DNA of 64,000 nucleotides, taken from NCBI RefSeq assembly GCF_001936625.1, contig NZ_MSDU01000014.1, positions 62,001 to 126,000 of the forward strand, given 5' to 3'. Below, piece after piece: positions 47,917 to 56,487 of this stretch. Numbering within the stretch: the first letter of the stretch is position 1; each line of letters begins with the position of its first letter. Under the pieces are notes generated by a model, which worked only from the letters and a program-made list of their open reading frames with translations, made no database searches and had not been told where the DNA came from. A program made the position numbers and the translations under genes. The DNA is from Domibacillus antri. Its GTDB lineage: Bacteria; Bacillota; Bacilli; Bacillales; Domibacillaceae.

Positions 47917-48909
47917 TCATTCCTTTCCGCTGGCAATTTGCGTTTCGATAATGGATGGTACATTGGACTGGGCCATTTTATAAGCCTGTTCAATCGCATG
48001 GAAAAATGCGTTTGCATCCGACGAACCGTGCGCTTTAATAACAGGTGCTTTTAATCCGAAAAGACCCGCGCCGCCGTATTCCGAATAATCCATTTTATTT
48101 TTGAGCGACCGGAGCTCTTCTTTTAATAAAAGAGCGCCTATTTTAGACTTTGTAGACGCCGTCAGCGCTGATTTCAGCATCGAAAAAATTGACAATGCGC
48201 TTCCTTCGATCGTTTTCAGCACCATATTACCTGTAAAGCCATCTGTCACCACAACATCCGCCGCACCATTTAACAATTCGCGTGATTCAACGTTGCCGAT
48301 AAAATGAAACTCTTTTGCATCGCTTAAGAGTTTAAAAGCGGCTTTCGTCAGCTCGTTTCCTTTTTTTTCTTCCGTTCCGATGTTTAAAAGGCCGACACGA
48401 GGCTTATCGATGCCGCGCACTTTTTCCGCATACACGGAACCCATCACCGCATATTGCAGCAAATGCTCAGGCTTCGCATCTGAATTTGCACCGGCATCGA
48501 GCATGACGAACCCTTTCCCATCGATAGTCGGAAAAGTCGGGGCCAGAGCAGGACGTTCCACACCATCAATGCGGCCGACCACAAACAGCCCTGCCGCCAT
48601 CAACGCTCCTGTATTGCCGGCTGAGACACATGCCGCCGCTTCTTTTTTGGACACAGCTTCCGCCATCATGACGAGTGATGATTCTTTTTTCCGGCGGACA
48701 GCCCGGACCGGCTCATCTGTGCCGAGAATGACATCAGGAGCGTGTACGATTTGTGCACGGCTGTTTTGATCTAAATATGTACTTATTTTTTTTTCATCGC
48801 CAAATACAAGTAATTCAAGGTCAGGCATTTCCTTCAATGCACGATTGACACCGAGAAGGATTTGTTCAGGAGCATTGTCGCCGCCCATTGCATCAATTGC
48901 CAGTTTCAT
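47917..48909 (-). CDS. plsX: Phosphate acyltransferase PlsX
   Basis: 330 residues from ATG 48909 ([18 protein letters not shown]). Family blocks [19 protein letters not shown] and [20 protein letters not shown], with the C-terminal [20 protein letters not shown]. It converts acyl-ACP to acyl-phosphate for PlsY. It begins 1 base after the fapR stop. Confidence 0.97.
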   Translation of the reverse strand: MKLAIDAMGGDNAPEQILLGVNRALKEMPDLELLVFGDEKKISTYLDQNSRAQIVHAPDVILGTDEPVRAVRRKKESSLVMMAEAVSKKEAAACVSAGNTGALMAAGLFVVGRIDGVERPALAPTFPTIDGKGFVMLDAGANSDAKPEHLLQYAVMGSVYAEKVRGIDKPRVGLLNIGTEEKKGNELTKAAFKLLSDAKEFHFIGNVESRELLNGAADVVVTDGFTGNMVLKTIEGSALSIFSMLKSALTASTKSKIGALLLKEELRSLKNKMDYSEYGGAGLFGLKAPVIKAHGSSDANAFFHAIEQAYKMAQSNVPSIIETQIASGKE

Positions 48910-48910
48910 G

Positions 48911-49483
48911 TTAATCATCCTTTTCTGCTGCCGGCGCACGGAACATCGAGAATTCCCCGCGGAAAACAAGCTCGCTGCCGACAAAACTTGATACTTCTAC
49001 CATCGTTCTTAACTTTTCCATGCGTGTCACTTTTGCTTTCGCGACAATGCGTTCGCCTTCCCTTACCGGCCGAGTAAAGCGAATATCCGCTTTTCCTGTC
49101 AGCGCCATTTCATCATTGATTACAGCCACGGCAAGCGAATTTGCCTGGGCAAATAAGTGATGTCCGCGGGCAATGCCGTTACGCATAAAAACATGTTCTT
49201 TTTTTACGTCAAATATGGAAATCGCGCTTTTATCGAGTTCAATGTCAATGATATCGCCGATCACTTCTTCAATTGGAAGAGACCGCACTTCATCGTCCAT
49301 GTTTCGTTCTGCTACATATTTAATGCGTTCACGCAATTCAGGAATCGATAATTCCATCCGGTCCAGCCGAATCGTCTGTACGCTTACGTTAAACGCGGCT
49401 GCCAATTCTTCATCCGTTACGAATGGATTTGTCTGAATCGTGTCCTGAAGACGTTCCTGCCGTTCTTTTTTCGATCTTCTCAT
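48911..49483 (-). CDS. fapR: Malonyl-CoA-responsive repressor FapR
   Basis: 190 residues from ATG 49483. N-terminal DeoR-like helix-turn-helix ([20 protein letters not shown]) and C-terminal hot-dog effector domain ([40 protein letters not shown]). FapR represses fatty acid and phospholipid genes, and malonyl-CoA releases it. An ATG five codons upstream is an alternative. A FapR operator lies 20 bases upstream, pointing to autoregulation of the whole operon. Confidence 0.97.
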   Translation of the reverse strand: MRRSKKERQERLQDTIQTNPFVTDEELAAAFNVSVQTIRLDRMELSIPELRERIKYVAERNMDDEVRSLPIEEVIGDIIDIELDKSAISIFDVKKEHVFMRNGIARGHHLFAQANSLAVAVINDEMALTGKADIRFTRPVREGERIVAKAKVTRMEKLRTMVEVSSFVGSELVFRGEFSMFRAPAAEKDD

Positions 49484-49503
49484 AATGTTTGCCACCATCC
49501 GAT

Positions 49504-49521
49504 ATTAGGACTAGGTACTAA
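49504..49521 (-). promoter_or_regulatory. FapR operator in the fapR promoter
   Basis: On the minus strand TTAGTACCTAGTCCTAAT matches the FapR site TTAGTACCTR-N2-CTAA at nearly every position. It lies directly after the -10 box, covering the likely transcription start, a place that would block initiation. It is the only such site I found in the window. Confidence 0.88.
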
Positions 49522-49525
49522 AATC

Positions 49526-49554
49526 AGTATAGAGACAAAAAAAAAAGAATGCAA
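49526..49554 (-). promoter_or_regulatory. SigA-type promoter of the fapR operon
   Basis: -35 TTGCAT (49554-49549), 17 bases, -10 TATACT (49531-49526). The -35 is part of the recG terminator stem and the spacer is the terminator's T-run. Confidence 0.68.
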
Positions 49555-49570
49555 GGAAAATCTTGCATTC
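49537..49570 (-). terminator. Terminator of recG
   Basis: GAATGCAAG (49547-49555) and CTTGCATTC (49562-49570) pair perfectly over 9 bp around 6 bases; ten T follow on the minus strand. The stem touches the last base before the recG stop codon. Confidence 0.92.
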
Positions 49571-51631
49571 CTAATCGAGCTTTTCACCGTCAAGCACACC
49601 GGAGTCAGTTAAAACAGCCCGTAAATGACGGTATTCAGGATCATGCCAAAACGCAGGGGAATCGATCAGTGTCTTCGCATCCTCCCGTGCGGTTTCAAGA
49701 GCACGATAGTCGTGCACCATATCCGCCATCTTAAATTCAGGAAGACCGCTTTGCTTGCGTCCAAAGAAATCACCAGGTCCGCGCAGCTCCAGATCCTTTT
49801 CACTAAGGACAAACCCGTCATTCGTTTCGGTCATCGCCATCATCCGCTCTTTCCCGGTTTCCGATTTCGGATCGGCAATAAGCATGCAGTAGGACTGCTC
49901 CGATCCACGGCCAACCCGTCCGCGCAGCTGGTGAAGCTGCGACAATCCAAACCGTTCAGCATCGTATATAATCATCACCGTCGCGTTTGGTACGTTCACA
50001 CCGACTTCAACAACGGTCGTTGACACAAGAATGTTTATTTCATTTGCACTGAATGATTTCATGACGGCCTCTTTCTCATCACCGGACAAGCGGCCATGCA
50101 TTAAACCAACCGTAAATTTCCCATGAAAATGGCTGCTCAGCTGTGCATGAACATCAAGCGCATTTTGAAAGTCAAGTTTTTCCGATTCTTCAATAAGCGG
50201 GCAGATCACGTAGGCCTGTCTTCCTTTTTGAAGCTCTTTTTCAGTAAAATCGAGCACCCGGCCGAGCATTTCTTCTTTCGCCCAATACGTTTCAATGGCT
50301 TTTCGCCCGGCCGGCATTTCGTTAATGATCGAAACGTCCATTTCACCGAACACGGTAATGGCAAGTGTCCGCGGGATCGGTGTCGCCGTCATAAACAGCA
50401 CATCCGGGTTCTCTCCTTTTGTCCGTAACACACGGCGCTGATTGACACCGAAGCGATGCTGTTCATCCGTAATCACAAGTCCGAGCTTATGAAACACCAC
50501 ATCCTCTTGAATAAGCGCGTGCGTCCCAATTAAAATATCAATATCTCCCCGTTCCAGCGCTTCGAGCAGTGCCCGCCTTTTTTTTCCCTTTACTGTGCCA
50601 GTTAAAAGAGCTGTATTAATCCCAAACGGTTCAAGCATGTCGTGAAGGGATTTTGCATGCTGCTCGGCCAAAATCTCCGTCGGCACCATCAGCGCGCCTT
50701 GAAATCCGGCTGTAACCGATGCGTAAAGCGCCAATGTCGCGACAGCTGTTTTGCCGCTGCCTACATCTCCCTGCAGCAGCCGGTTCATCCGGTATGGTGA
50801 TTTCATATCGGCACAAATGTCATTCACCGCTTTTTTTTGCGCCTTCGTCAGTTCGAAAGGCAATGAATCGATCAGTGCTTTTAATTTCGCCAGATCGTAT
50901 TTTTGTGAAATACCGCCGGACTGCTCGCGGATTGTTTTTCGGAGCGCCTGCATTTTCAGCTGAAAATAAAAAAATTCTTCATAGACAAACCGGCGCCGTG
51001 CCTGTTTCATCTCCTCTTGTGATTCCGGAAAATGAAGGGCTCTAATGGCGTCTTTTCTCGGCATCAGCCGGTATTGCCGCATCAGACTCTCCGGCAGTGT
51101 TTCTTCAATAAGAGAGCCATACAGATCAATGGCCTGCTGCACGAGCTTGCGGAATTGTTTCAACGGAATCGCATTTCGCAGCAAGTACACCGCTTCAAAA
51201 TCAGCCCCGCGCCGATAAGGTCCAGCTTCAAGCAGCTGTCCCGATACCGCCAGCCGGTGCCTGTCCCACTTGCCGGTCACCGTCACCGTATCGCCAACCG
51301 CTGCTTTTTTCTTTAAATAAGGCTGATTGAAAAAAGTCACCTGAATTAAATGCGGTCCGGACAGGAGCTTAAACGTGAGACGCGACTTTTTTTTACCGTA
51401 ATACATAACAGATGGTTCCGTTTGAATGGTCCCTTCGATCGTGACTTTTTCATCATGGGCAGCATCTTCCGGACTTTTCAGCCGCCGATCTTCATAACGC
51501 GCCGGTACAAATTCCATTAAATCGCTGACTGTGAATACGCCGATGCCGGCCAGTGACGTTTCAGCTTCTTTTCCGGCACCTTTTAAAACGCTGATCGGTG
51601 ATTGGAGTGGAGACTCCTCTATTTGACTCAC
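49571..51631 (-). CDS. recG: ATP-dependent DNA helicase RecG
   Basis: 686 residues from GTG 51631 (AAAGGAAG at 7 bases); a TTG six codons earlier is inside the ribosome binding site. N-terminal wedge domain with SRLTFKLLSGPHLIQVTFFN; helicase motifs GDVGSGKTAVATLAL near 288, TDEQHRFGVNQR near 381, FMTATPIPRTLAI, and C-terminal QLHQLRGRVGRGSEQSYCML. RecG regresses stalled forks and branch-migrates recombination intermediates. Confidence 0.97.
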   Translation of the reverse strand: MSQIEESPLQSPISVLKGAGKEAETSLAGIGVFTVSDLMEFVPARYEDRRLKSPEDAAHDEKVTIEGTIQTEPSVMYYGKKKSRLTFKLLSGPHLIQVTFFNQPYLKKKAAVGDTVTVTGKWDRHRLAVSGQLLEAGPYRRGADFEAVYLLRNAIPLKQFRKLVQQAIDLYGSLIEETLPESLMRQYRLMPRKDAIRALHFPESQEEMKQARRRFVYEEFFYFQLKMQALRKTIREQSGGISQKYDLAKLKALIDSLPFELTKAQKKAVNDICADMKSPYRMNRLLQGDVGSGKTAVATLALYASVTAGFQGALMVPTEILAEQHAKSLHDMLEPFGINTALLTGTVKGKKRRALLEALERGDIDILIGTHALIQEDVVFHKLGLVITDEQHRFGVNQRRVLRTKGENPDVLFMTATPIPRTLAITVFGEMDVSIINEMPAGRKAIETYWAKEEMLGRVLDFTEKELQKGRQAYVICPLIEESEKLDFQNALDVHAQLSSHFHGKFTVGLMHGRLSGDEKEAVMKSFSANEINILVSTTVVEVGVNVPNATVMIIYDAERFGLSQLHQLRGRVGRGSEQSYCMLIADPKSETGKERMMAMTETNDGFVLSEKDLELRGPGDFFGRKQSGLPEFKMADMVHDYRALETAREDAKTLIDSPAFWHDPEYRHLRAVLTDSGVLDGEKLD

Positions 51632-51657
51632 GTTTGTTCTTCCTTTCAAAAAAAGTG

Positions 51658-51690
51658 AAAAAAGAGAGAGATCACTCCCTCTCCTTTTTT
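51658..51690 (-). terminator. Possible terminator between fakA and recG
   Basis: Purine-rich AAAGAGAGAG and pyrimidine-rich CTCTCCTTTTTT (plus-strand reading) can pair with wobble around a 6-base loop; TTTTTTCAC follows on the minus strand. The stem is imperfect. If it works only partly, recG is read from the yloU promoter. Confidence 0.5.
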
Positions 51691-53353
51691 ATTCAATAGA
51701 GAAAATAAACGGATAAAGCGGCTGCTGTCCATTATGAACTTCCGCTTCTGTATCCGGGAATTTCTCTTCCACATACGATACAATCTGTTCGACTTCTGCC
51801 TCTGCAGCATCCTGGCCGTAAATAACGGTGACGATTTCTGTTTCCTCATCAATCAGTTTATCCAGAAGCGCTGTAACTGCGGTCATTTTATCGTCGTTTG
51901 TCACCACAATTTTTCCTTCAGCCAGCCCCATAAAGTCATCTTTTTTAATCTCAATGCCATCGATGCTTGTATCGCGGACGGCATGTGTGATTTGACCTGT
52001 CTTTACGTGAGCGGAAGCCGTTGTCATCGCCTTTTTATTCGCCTCTTCATCTCCATCCGGATTAAAAGCGATCAGGGCAGCAAGACCTTGCGGAACGGTT
52101 TTGGTCGGTATGACGGTCACGCTTGCCTCAGACACTTCCGCCGCCTGTTCCGCCGCCATAATAATATTTTTATTATTCGGCAAAACGATAACGTGTTCTG
52201 CGTGAGAATCGTGAATGGCTTTCACAATATCTTCTGTTGACGGATTCATCGTCTGCCCGCCTTCAATTACAAATGAGGCTCCGATGCTTTTAAAGAGGTC
52301 TGCAACACCTGCACCCATCGCCACCGCTACAACACCATAGCGCGCTTTATCTGCCGGTTTTTCTGCATTAGGATTACCGCCTGTAATCGCAGTGTGCTGC
52401 TCACGCATGTTTTCAACTTTGATATTGATGAGGCTGCCATATTTTTGGCCGCACGTCAGCACGTCACCCGGATGCTCCGCATGAATATGTACTTTCGCGA
52501 TCTCATCATCGGAAATGACAAGCAGTGAATCTCCGAATCCGCTTAATTCTTCACGGAATGTATCTTCTGAAAATGGATTTTTGGACAATTTATCAGCTTC
52601 AAACTTCACCATGAATTCTGTGCAGTATCCGAACTCGATATCTTCTGTATTCATAAAGCTTTGAACGCTTTTATGATGCTCGGCGCTGACAAGGTCCGTC
52701 ATATCCTGACGCGCGGCCAGCGCGGCCGGCAGGGCTTCCCCTTTTAACTCGGCCAGGAAACCTTCATACACAAGGAGAAGTCCCTGCCCGCCGCTATCGA
52801 CGACACCGACTTCTTTTAAAACGGGTAAAAGCTCGGGCGTCCGGTTTAATGAAGCCTGTCCTTCTTCCACAAGGGCCTCGATGACCGCAATGACATTTGT
52901 TTCTGACTTCGCTTTCGAAACTGCTTTTTTCGCCGCATCTTTAGCAACCGTTAAAATCGTTCCTTCAACCGGTTTCATCACGGCTTTATAGGCTGTTTGC
53001 ACACCAGCTTCAAAAGCGGCTGCCAGTTCAAACGCCGTCACTTCTTGTTTGCCGGCGATAGCTTTTGAAAAACCGCGGAACAATTGGGAAAGGATTACAC
53101 CTGAATTCCCGCGCGCGCCCATTAACAGCCCTTTCGAGAACGCTTCCGCTGTTTTGCCGACATGCGGCTGTTTGCTTTGCTCTGTTTCCTTTGCGCCGGA
53201 CGTCATCGATAAATTCATATTTGTTCCTGTATCTCCGTCCGGAACCGGGAAAACGTTCAGCGCATCAACCATTGCTGCATTTGCTGATAAATGCTGTGCG
53301 CCCGCCTGTACCATCTTGGCAAAACGCAGCCCGTCCAATAAAGTAATCACCAC
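51689..53353 (-). CDS. fakA: Fatty acid kinase catalytic subunit FakA (YloV)
   Basis: 554 residues. The N-terminal DhaL-type ATP domain has ALNVFPVPDGDTGTNMNLSM with the metal-binding Asp residues; a middle domain and a C-terminal domain reading ETEIVTVIYGQDAAEAEVEQ follow. FakA phosphorylates fatty acids presented by FakB carriers for PlsY. Start GTG 53353 with GGAGG at 7 bases. It follows yloU by 17 bases. Confidence 0.95.
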   Translation of the reverse strand: MVITLLDGLRFAKMVQAGAQHLSANAAMVDALNVFPVPDGDTGTNMNLSMTSGAKETEQSKQPHVGKTAEAFSKGLLMGARGNSGVILSQLFRGFSKAIAGKQEVTAFELAAAFEAGVQTAYKAVMKPVEGTILTVAKDAAKKAVSKAKSETNVIAVIEALVEEGQASLNRTPELLPVLKEVGVVDSGGQGLLLVYEGFLAELKGEALPAALAARQDMTDLVSAEHHKSVQSFMNTEDIEFGYCTEFMVKFEADKLSKNPFSEDTFREELSGFGDSLLVISDDEIAKVHIHAEHPGDVLTCGQKYGSLINIKVENMREQHTAITGGNPNAEKPADKARYGVVAVAMGAGVADLFKSIGASFVIEGGQTMNPSTEDIVKAIHDSHAEHVIVLPNNKNIIMAAEQAAEVSEASVTVIPTKTVPQGLAALIAFNPDGDEEANKKAMTTASAHVKTGQITHAVRDTSIDGIEIKKDDFMGLAEGKIVVTNDDKMTAVTALLDKLIDEETEIVTVIYGQDAAEAEVEQIVSYVEEKFPDTEAEVHNGQQPLYPFIFSIE

Positions 53354-53370
53354 AAAATTTCCTCCTCACA

Positions 53371-53733
53371 CTACGGGTTCGTCACCCGTACACCCTGTAC
53401 AAAAATATTAACTGAATCAACCGAAAGGCCGACCGTTTTATTAAGCGTATATTTTACTTTTGACTGTACGTTGCTCGCCACTTCCGAAATTTTCGTGCCA
53501 TAGCTCACAATGATATACATATCGATGAAAACGCGGTCTTCTTCCTGGCGGACCACAACACCGCGTGTAAAATTTTCACGGCGTAATATTTCAGCAATTC
53601 CGTCTTTCAGCTGCTTTTTGGACGCCATGCCGACAATACCGTAGCAATCCACAGCAGCGCCGCCGGCAATCATCGCAATGACTTCGTTTGAAATATCAAT
53701 TTGACCAAGCTCTGTTTTTAATTCAATCGTCAC
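53371..53733 (-). CDS. yloU: YloU, Asp23/Gls24 family protein
   Basis: 120 residues, one Asp23 domain (ISNEVIAMIAGGAAVDCYGI, VFIDMYIIVSYGTKISEVAS, VDSVNIFVQGVRV). Paralogues are envelope-stress or membrane-anchored proteins; the role of YloU is not settled. Start GTG 53733 with GGGAGG. First gene of the unit with fakA, divergent from rpmB. Confidence 0.92.
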   Translation of the reverse strand: MTIELKTELGQIDISNEVIAMIAGGAAVDCYGIVGMASKKQLKDGIAEILRRENFTRGVVVRQEEDRVFIDMYIIVSYGTKISEVASNVQSKVKYTLNKTVGLSVDSVNIFVQGVRVTNP

Positions 53734-53766
53734 AAAAAATCCTCCCTTGCGAATCGAACTATTGTC

Positions 53767-53796
53767 ATTTTACTATATTTATATATATAATCACAA
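53767..53796 (-). promoter_or_regulatory. SigA-type promoter of yloU-fakA
   Basis: -35 TTGTGA (53796-53791), 18 bases of AT-rich spacer, -10 TAAAAT (53772-53767), 34 bases before the yloU start. Confidence 0.6.
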
Positions 53797-53866
53797 CTCA
53801 CTCTATGAATGGCCGCCGCTCAAATCACTGTCAAGGTTTTTTTCTTGAAAGACTTTATGTAAGTAG

Positions 53867-53895
53867 TTGCATTCGTTATCTGATTATGATAAATT
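53867..53895 (+). promoter_or_regulatory. SigA-type promoter of rpmB
   Basis: -35 TTGCAT (53867-53872), 17 bases, -10 TAAATT (53890-53895) preceded by TGA. It is divergent from the yloU promoter. Confidence 0.55.
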
Positions 53896-53959
53896 ATTTA
53901 AGTGTCTTGCACATATGAAAATAGACGATGTTAATCCTGAACAGTAAGGAGTGAATAAA

Positions 53960-54148
53960 ATGCCAAAACAATGTGTTATCTCTGGCCGTAAAGCACGTAC
54001 TGGAAACAATCGTTCACACGCCATGAACTCAAGTAAACGTACATGGGGCGCTAACCTGCAAAAAGTTCGCATCCTCGTAGACGGTAAACCGAAACGTGTA
54101 TGGGTTTCCGCACGTGCGCTTAAATCCGGAAAAGTGGAACGCGTTTAA
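53960..54148 (+). CDS. rpmB: 50S ribosomal protein L28
   Basis: 62 residues from ATG 53960 (AAGGAG upstream), beginning [20 protein letters not shown], then [20 protein letters not shown]. The basic composition and length are those of L28. It lacks the two CxxC pairs of zinc-binding forms (only one Cys). It is the only plus-strand gene in the window and converges on spoVM. Confidence 0.98.
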   Translation: MPKQCVISGRKARTGNNRSHAMNSSKRTWGANLQKVRILVDGKPKRVWVSARALKSGKVERV

Positions 54149-54159
54149 TCTTTTATAGT

Positions 54160-54198
54160 AAAAAATCACCTGTACCGATGCGGCACAGGTGATTTTTT
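54160..54198. terminator. Bidirectional terminator between rpmB and spoVM
   Basis: AAAAAATCACCTGT (54160-54173) and its complement ending at 54198 form a long stem with A/T tracts on both sides, so it can stop rpmB on the plus strand and the priA-to-spoVM unit on the minus strand. The spoVM stop codon (54199-54197) lies in its edge. Confidence 0.92.
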
Positions 54199-54280
54199 AT
54201 TTGTTCTTTTTTCCTGCAGACAAGACCATTCTGATCATTCCACCCACAAATTTCGGCAGCTTTAATGTATAAAATTTCAA
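54197..54280 (-). CDS. spoVM: Spore coat morphogenesis peptide SpoVM
   Basis: 27 residues starting TTG at 54280: [11 protein letters not shown], then VGGMIRMVL and SAGKKNK. B. subtilis SpoVM is 26 residues, MKFYTIKLPKF followed by LGGIVRAML, so identity is clear, including Pro9. SpoVM is an amphipathic helix that senses the convex forespore membrane and anchors SpoIVA. GGGGGG lies 8 bases upstream of the TTG. It overlaps the thiN stop by 4 bases and sits at its B. subtilis position next to rpmB. It shows the host forms endospores. Confidence 0.93.
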   Translation of the reverse strand: MKFYTLKLPKFVGGMIRMVLSAGKKNK

Positions 54281-54939
54281 CGGCTTTTCCCCCCGTCACT
54301 ACTTCTTACTACCATTAATATGCCGGAGCGAAATGAAAAGACCCCTTTTTTATCCATTAATTCATTACTGACACATCTGGACGAGCCGCTTTTCAGCAAA
54401 TGATCCACCAGCGGATATTTAAATCCTTCGAGTGTCAGCCCTGCCACCTCTTCACTCATAGAAAAAAAAGAATAATATTGCATGTTCTCGTCGGCTTCCA
54501 CTTTTATCCGTCCCGGCGCAAACACCTGGATCGCATTCTGGCGGTCTATGATCGTGACAGCCGGCCCCCCGTTTATCAATTCCTCTTTCATCAGCAGCGT
54601 AACCGCACCAAAAAAATGATCAAGACGCCCTCCTGTTACGCCATATAAATAAATGGCGTCCGGATTTTGACTAATGGCATATGTAAGAGCAATTTCCAAA
54701 TCTGTTTCATCTTTCTCGGCAGGAAACTGCACATAGTCTGGTACGGTATCTGAAATTTTCTGCCATTCTGATAAAGACACTGAGTCAAAATCACCGAATG
54801 CTTTTGACGGGGTAATCCCTCTGTCAAGTAAATACAGTGCCCCCCGGTCTACGCCGATCCACTCCGACTCATGAGGATTGTTTAGATGTAGATCCGGCAG
54901 TTCGTGTTCAGGACCGCCGGCAACAATACGGATGATCAC
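54277..54939 (-). CDS. thiN: Thiamine pyrophosphokinase ThiN
   Basis: 220 residues. N-terminal [17 protein letters not shown] and [17 protein letters not shown], then AFGDFDSVS, and [20 protein letters not shown], all typical of the family's catalytic domain. The C-terminal domain binds thiamine. It makes thiamine diphosphate from thiamine and ATP. Start GTG 54939 overlaps the rpe stop. Confidence 0.95.
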   Translation of the reverse strand: MIIRIVAGGPEHELPDLHLNNPHESEWIGVDRGALYLLDRGITPSKAFGDFDSVSLSEWQKISDTVPDYVQFPAEKDETDLEIALTYAISQNPDAIYLYGVTGGRLDHFFGAVTLLMKEELINGGPAVTIIDRQNAIQVFAPGRIKVEADENMQYYSFFSMSEEVAGLTLEGFKYPLVDHLLKSGSSRCVSNELMDKKGVFSFRSGILMVVRSSDGGKSR

Positions 54940-55595
54940 GCGTTTTCGGCAGCGCCGCGAATTTCTTTAATCGCCGCTCCCCTGTCTTCTTTATTGTATA
55001 TAGCAGAGCCGGCCACCAGGACATTTGCACCGGCTTTTGCACAAATTTTTGCTGTTTCCGGGTTCACTCCGCCGTCAATTTCAATATCGACATCGACTCC
55101 AGCGTCTATAATCATTTGTCGGACGCGGCGGATTTTCGGCACGACTGAATGGATAAATGACTGCCCGCCAAAGCCGGGGTTGACGGTCATAAGAAGTACC
55201 ATATCAATATCTTTTAAGACGTATTCGAGTACATTTTCCGGCGTCGATGGGTTTAAAACAACACCTGCTTTCACACCGAAGGATCGGATAAGCTGAATCG
55301 TCCGGTGCAAATGTGGACAGGCTTCCGCATGAACCGTAATAATATCCGCCCCTGCTTTGGCAAATGACTCAATATAGTCATCCGGATGGCTGATCATTAA
55401 ATGAACGTCAAGCGGCAGCTTTGTAACCGGACGGATTGCTTCCACTATCAGCGGTCCAATGGTAATATTGGGAACGAAATGGCCGTCCATCACGTCAACA
55501 TGAATGTAATCCGCACCTCCTCTTTCCACATCTTTTACTTCTTCTCCAAGCCGTGCAAAATCGGCCGATAAAATCGAAGGGGCAATTTTTATCAT
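54936..55595 (-). CDS. rpe: Ribulose-phosphate 3-epimerase Rpe
   Basis: 219 residues, TIM barrel. [51 protein letters not shown] and [12 protein letters not shown] carry the metal-binding His/Asp residues. It interconverts ribulose and xylulose 5-phosphate. It starts 2 bases after the rsgA stop. Confidence 0.98.
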   Translation of the reverse strand: MIKIAPSILSADFARLGEEVKDVERGGADYIHVDVMDGHFVPNITIGPLIVEAIRPVTKLPLDVHLMISHPDDYIESFAKAGADIITVHAEACPHLHRTIQLIRSFGVKAGVVLNPSTPENVLEYVLKDIDMVLLMTVNPGFGGQSFIHSVVPKIRRVRQMIIDAGVDVDIEIDGGVNPETAKICAKAGANVLVAGSAIYNKEDRGAAIKEIRGAAENA

Positions 55596-55597
55596 CG

Positions 55598-56473
55598 CTA
55601 ATACCTCGGCTTTCTCTCTTTAATTTCTTCTATAAACTGCAAATAGTGTTCATAGCGGTATGAAGGAATCTCTCCCTCTTCCACTGCTTTTTTCACCGCA
55701 CATTTCGGTTCATTTAAATGAATACAGCCTCTAAATTTACAGGAGGAGCTGCGTGCTGCCATTTCCGGAAAGCACGATGACAATTCTTCAATTTCAATTC
55801 CGTCAAAATCGAGGGAACTGAATCCAGGTGTATCCGCCACGAGACCGCCAGCCGCCGGGATCAGTTCGACATGGCGCGTTGTATGCTTGCCCCGTCCGAG
55901 CGAATTGGATATTTCATTTGTTTTTAATGCCAGGTCAGGACGAATTGCATTTAGTAATGACGATTTACCAACACCCGACTGCCCGGCAAAGACAGAGGTT
56001 TTTTCATTTAAATGCTGCGCAAGTGCTTCCAGACCATTAAATGTTTCAGATGATGTTTCAATTACCGTATACCCAATATTCCGATAATCCGACACGTACT
56101 GCGCCAGTTCCTCTGAGCCGTTTAATAAGTCCATTTTTGTCAGGCAAATAACCGGTTCAATATTTTTTGATTCAATAAGCACAAGAAACCGGTCGAGGAG
56201 CGTTGTGCTAAATGCGGGTTCCGCCGCTGAAAAGACGAGAACTGCCTGATCAATATTCGCCACAGGCGGGCGGATGAGATCGTTCTTTCTTTCATCAATC
56301 GATAAAATATACCCTTCTTTATCGTTTTCAGCTTCATATTCCACATAATCACCGACGAGCGGGGTAATATTCCGTTTCCGGAATACGCCGCGCCCCCGGC
56401 ACTGAATGGTTTCTTTTCCATCAAGGACATAGTAAAAGCCGCTTAATGCTTTAATAATTTTGCCCGTTGGCAT
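55598..56473 (-). CDS. rsgA: Ribosome small-subunit GTPase RsgA (CpgA/YloQ)
   Basis: 291 residues. N-terminal OB fold, then a circularly permuted GTPase: LTKMDLLNG (G4) before [20 protein letters not shown] (G1, near 163) and [10 protein letters not shown] (G3). The zinc module is [14 protein letters not shown]. It checks 30S maturation and in B. subtilis is a PrkC substrate, which fits the neighbouring gene. Confidence 0.97.
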   Translation of the reverse strand: MPTGKIIKALSGFYYVLDGKETIQCRGRGVFRKRNITPLVGDYVEYEAENDKEGYILSIDERKNDLIRPPVANIDQAVLVFSAAEPAFSTTLLDRFLVLIESKNIEPVICLTKMDLLNGSEELAQYVSDYRNIGYTVIETSSETFNGLEALAQHLNEKTSVFAGQSGVGKSSLLNAIRPDLALKTNEISNSLGRGKHTTRHVELIPAAGGLVADTPGFSSLDFDGIEIEELSSCFPEMAARSSSCKFRGCIHLNEPKCAVKKAVEEGEIPSYRYEHYLQFIEEIKERKPRY

Positions 56474-56487
56474 GTAAGGGGTCCCCC

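Noticed and set aside
53734-53866. Extra small gene in the yloU-rpmB divergent region
   Set aside because: No frame with a ribosome binding site and recognisable sequence; the space is explained by two divergent promoters.
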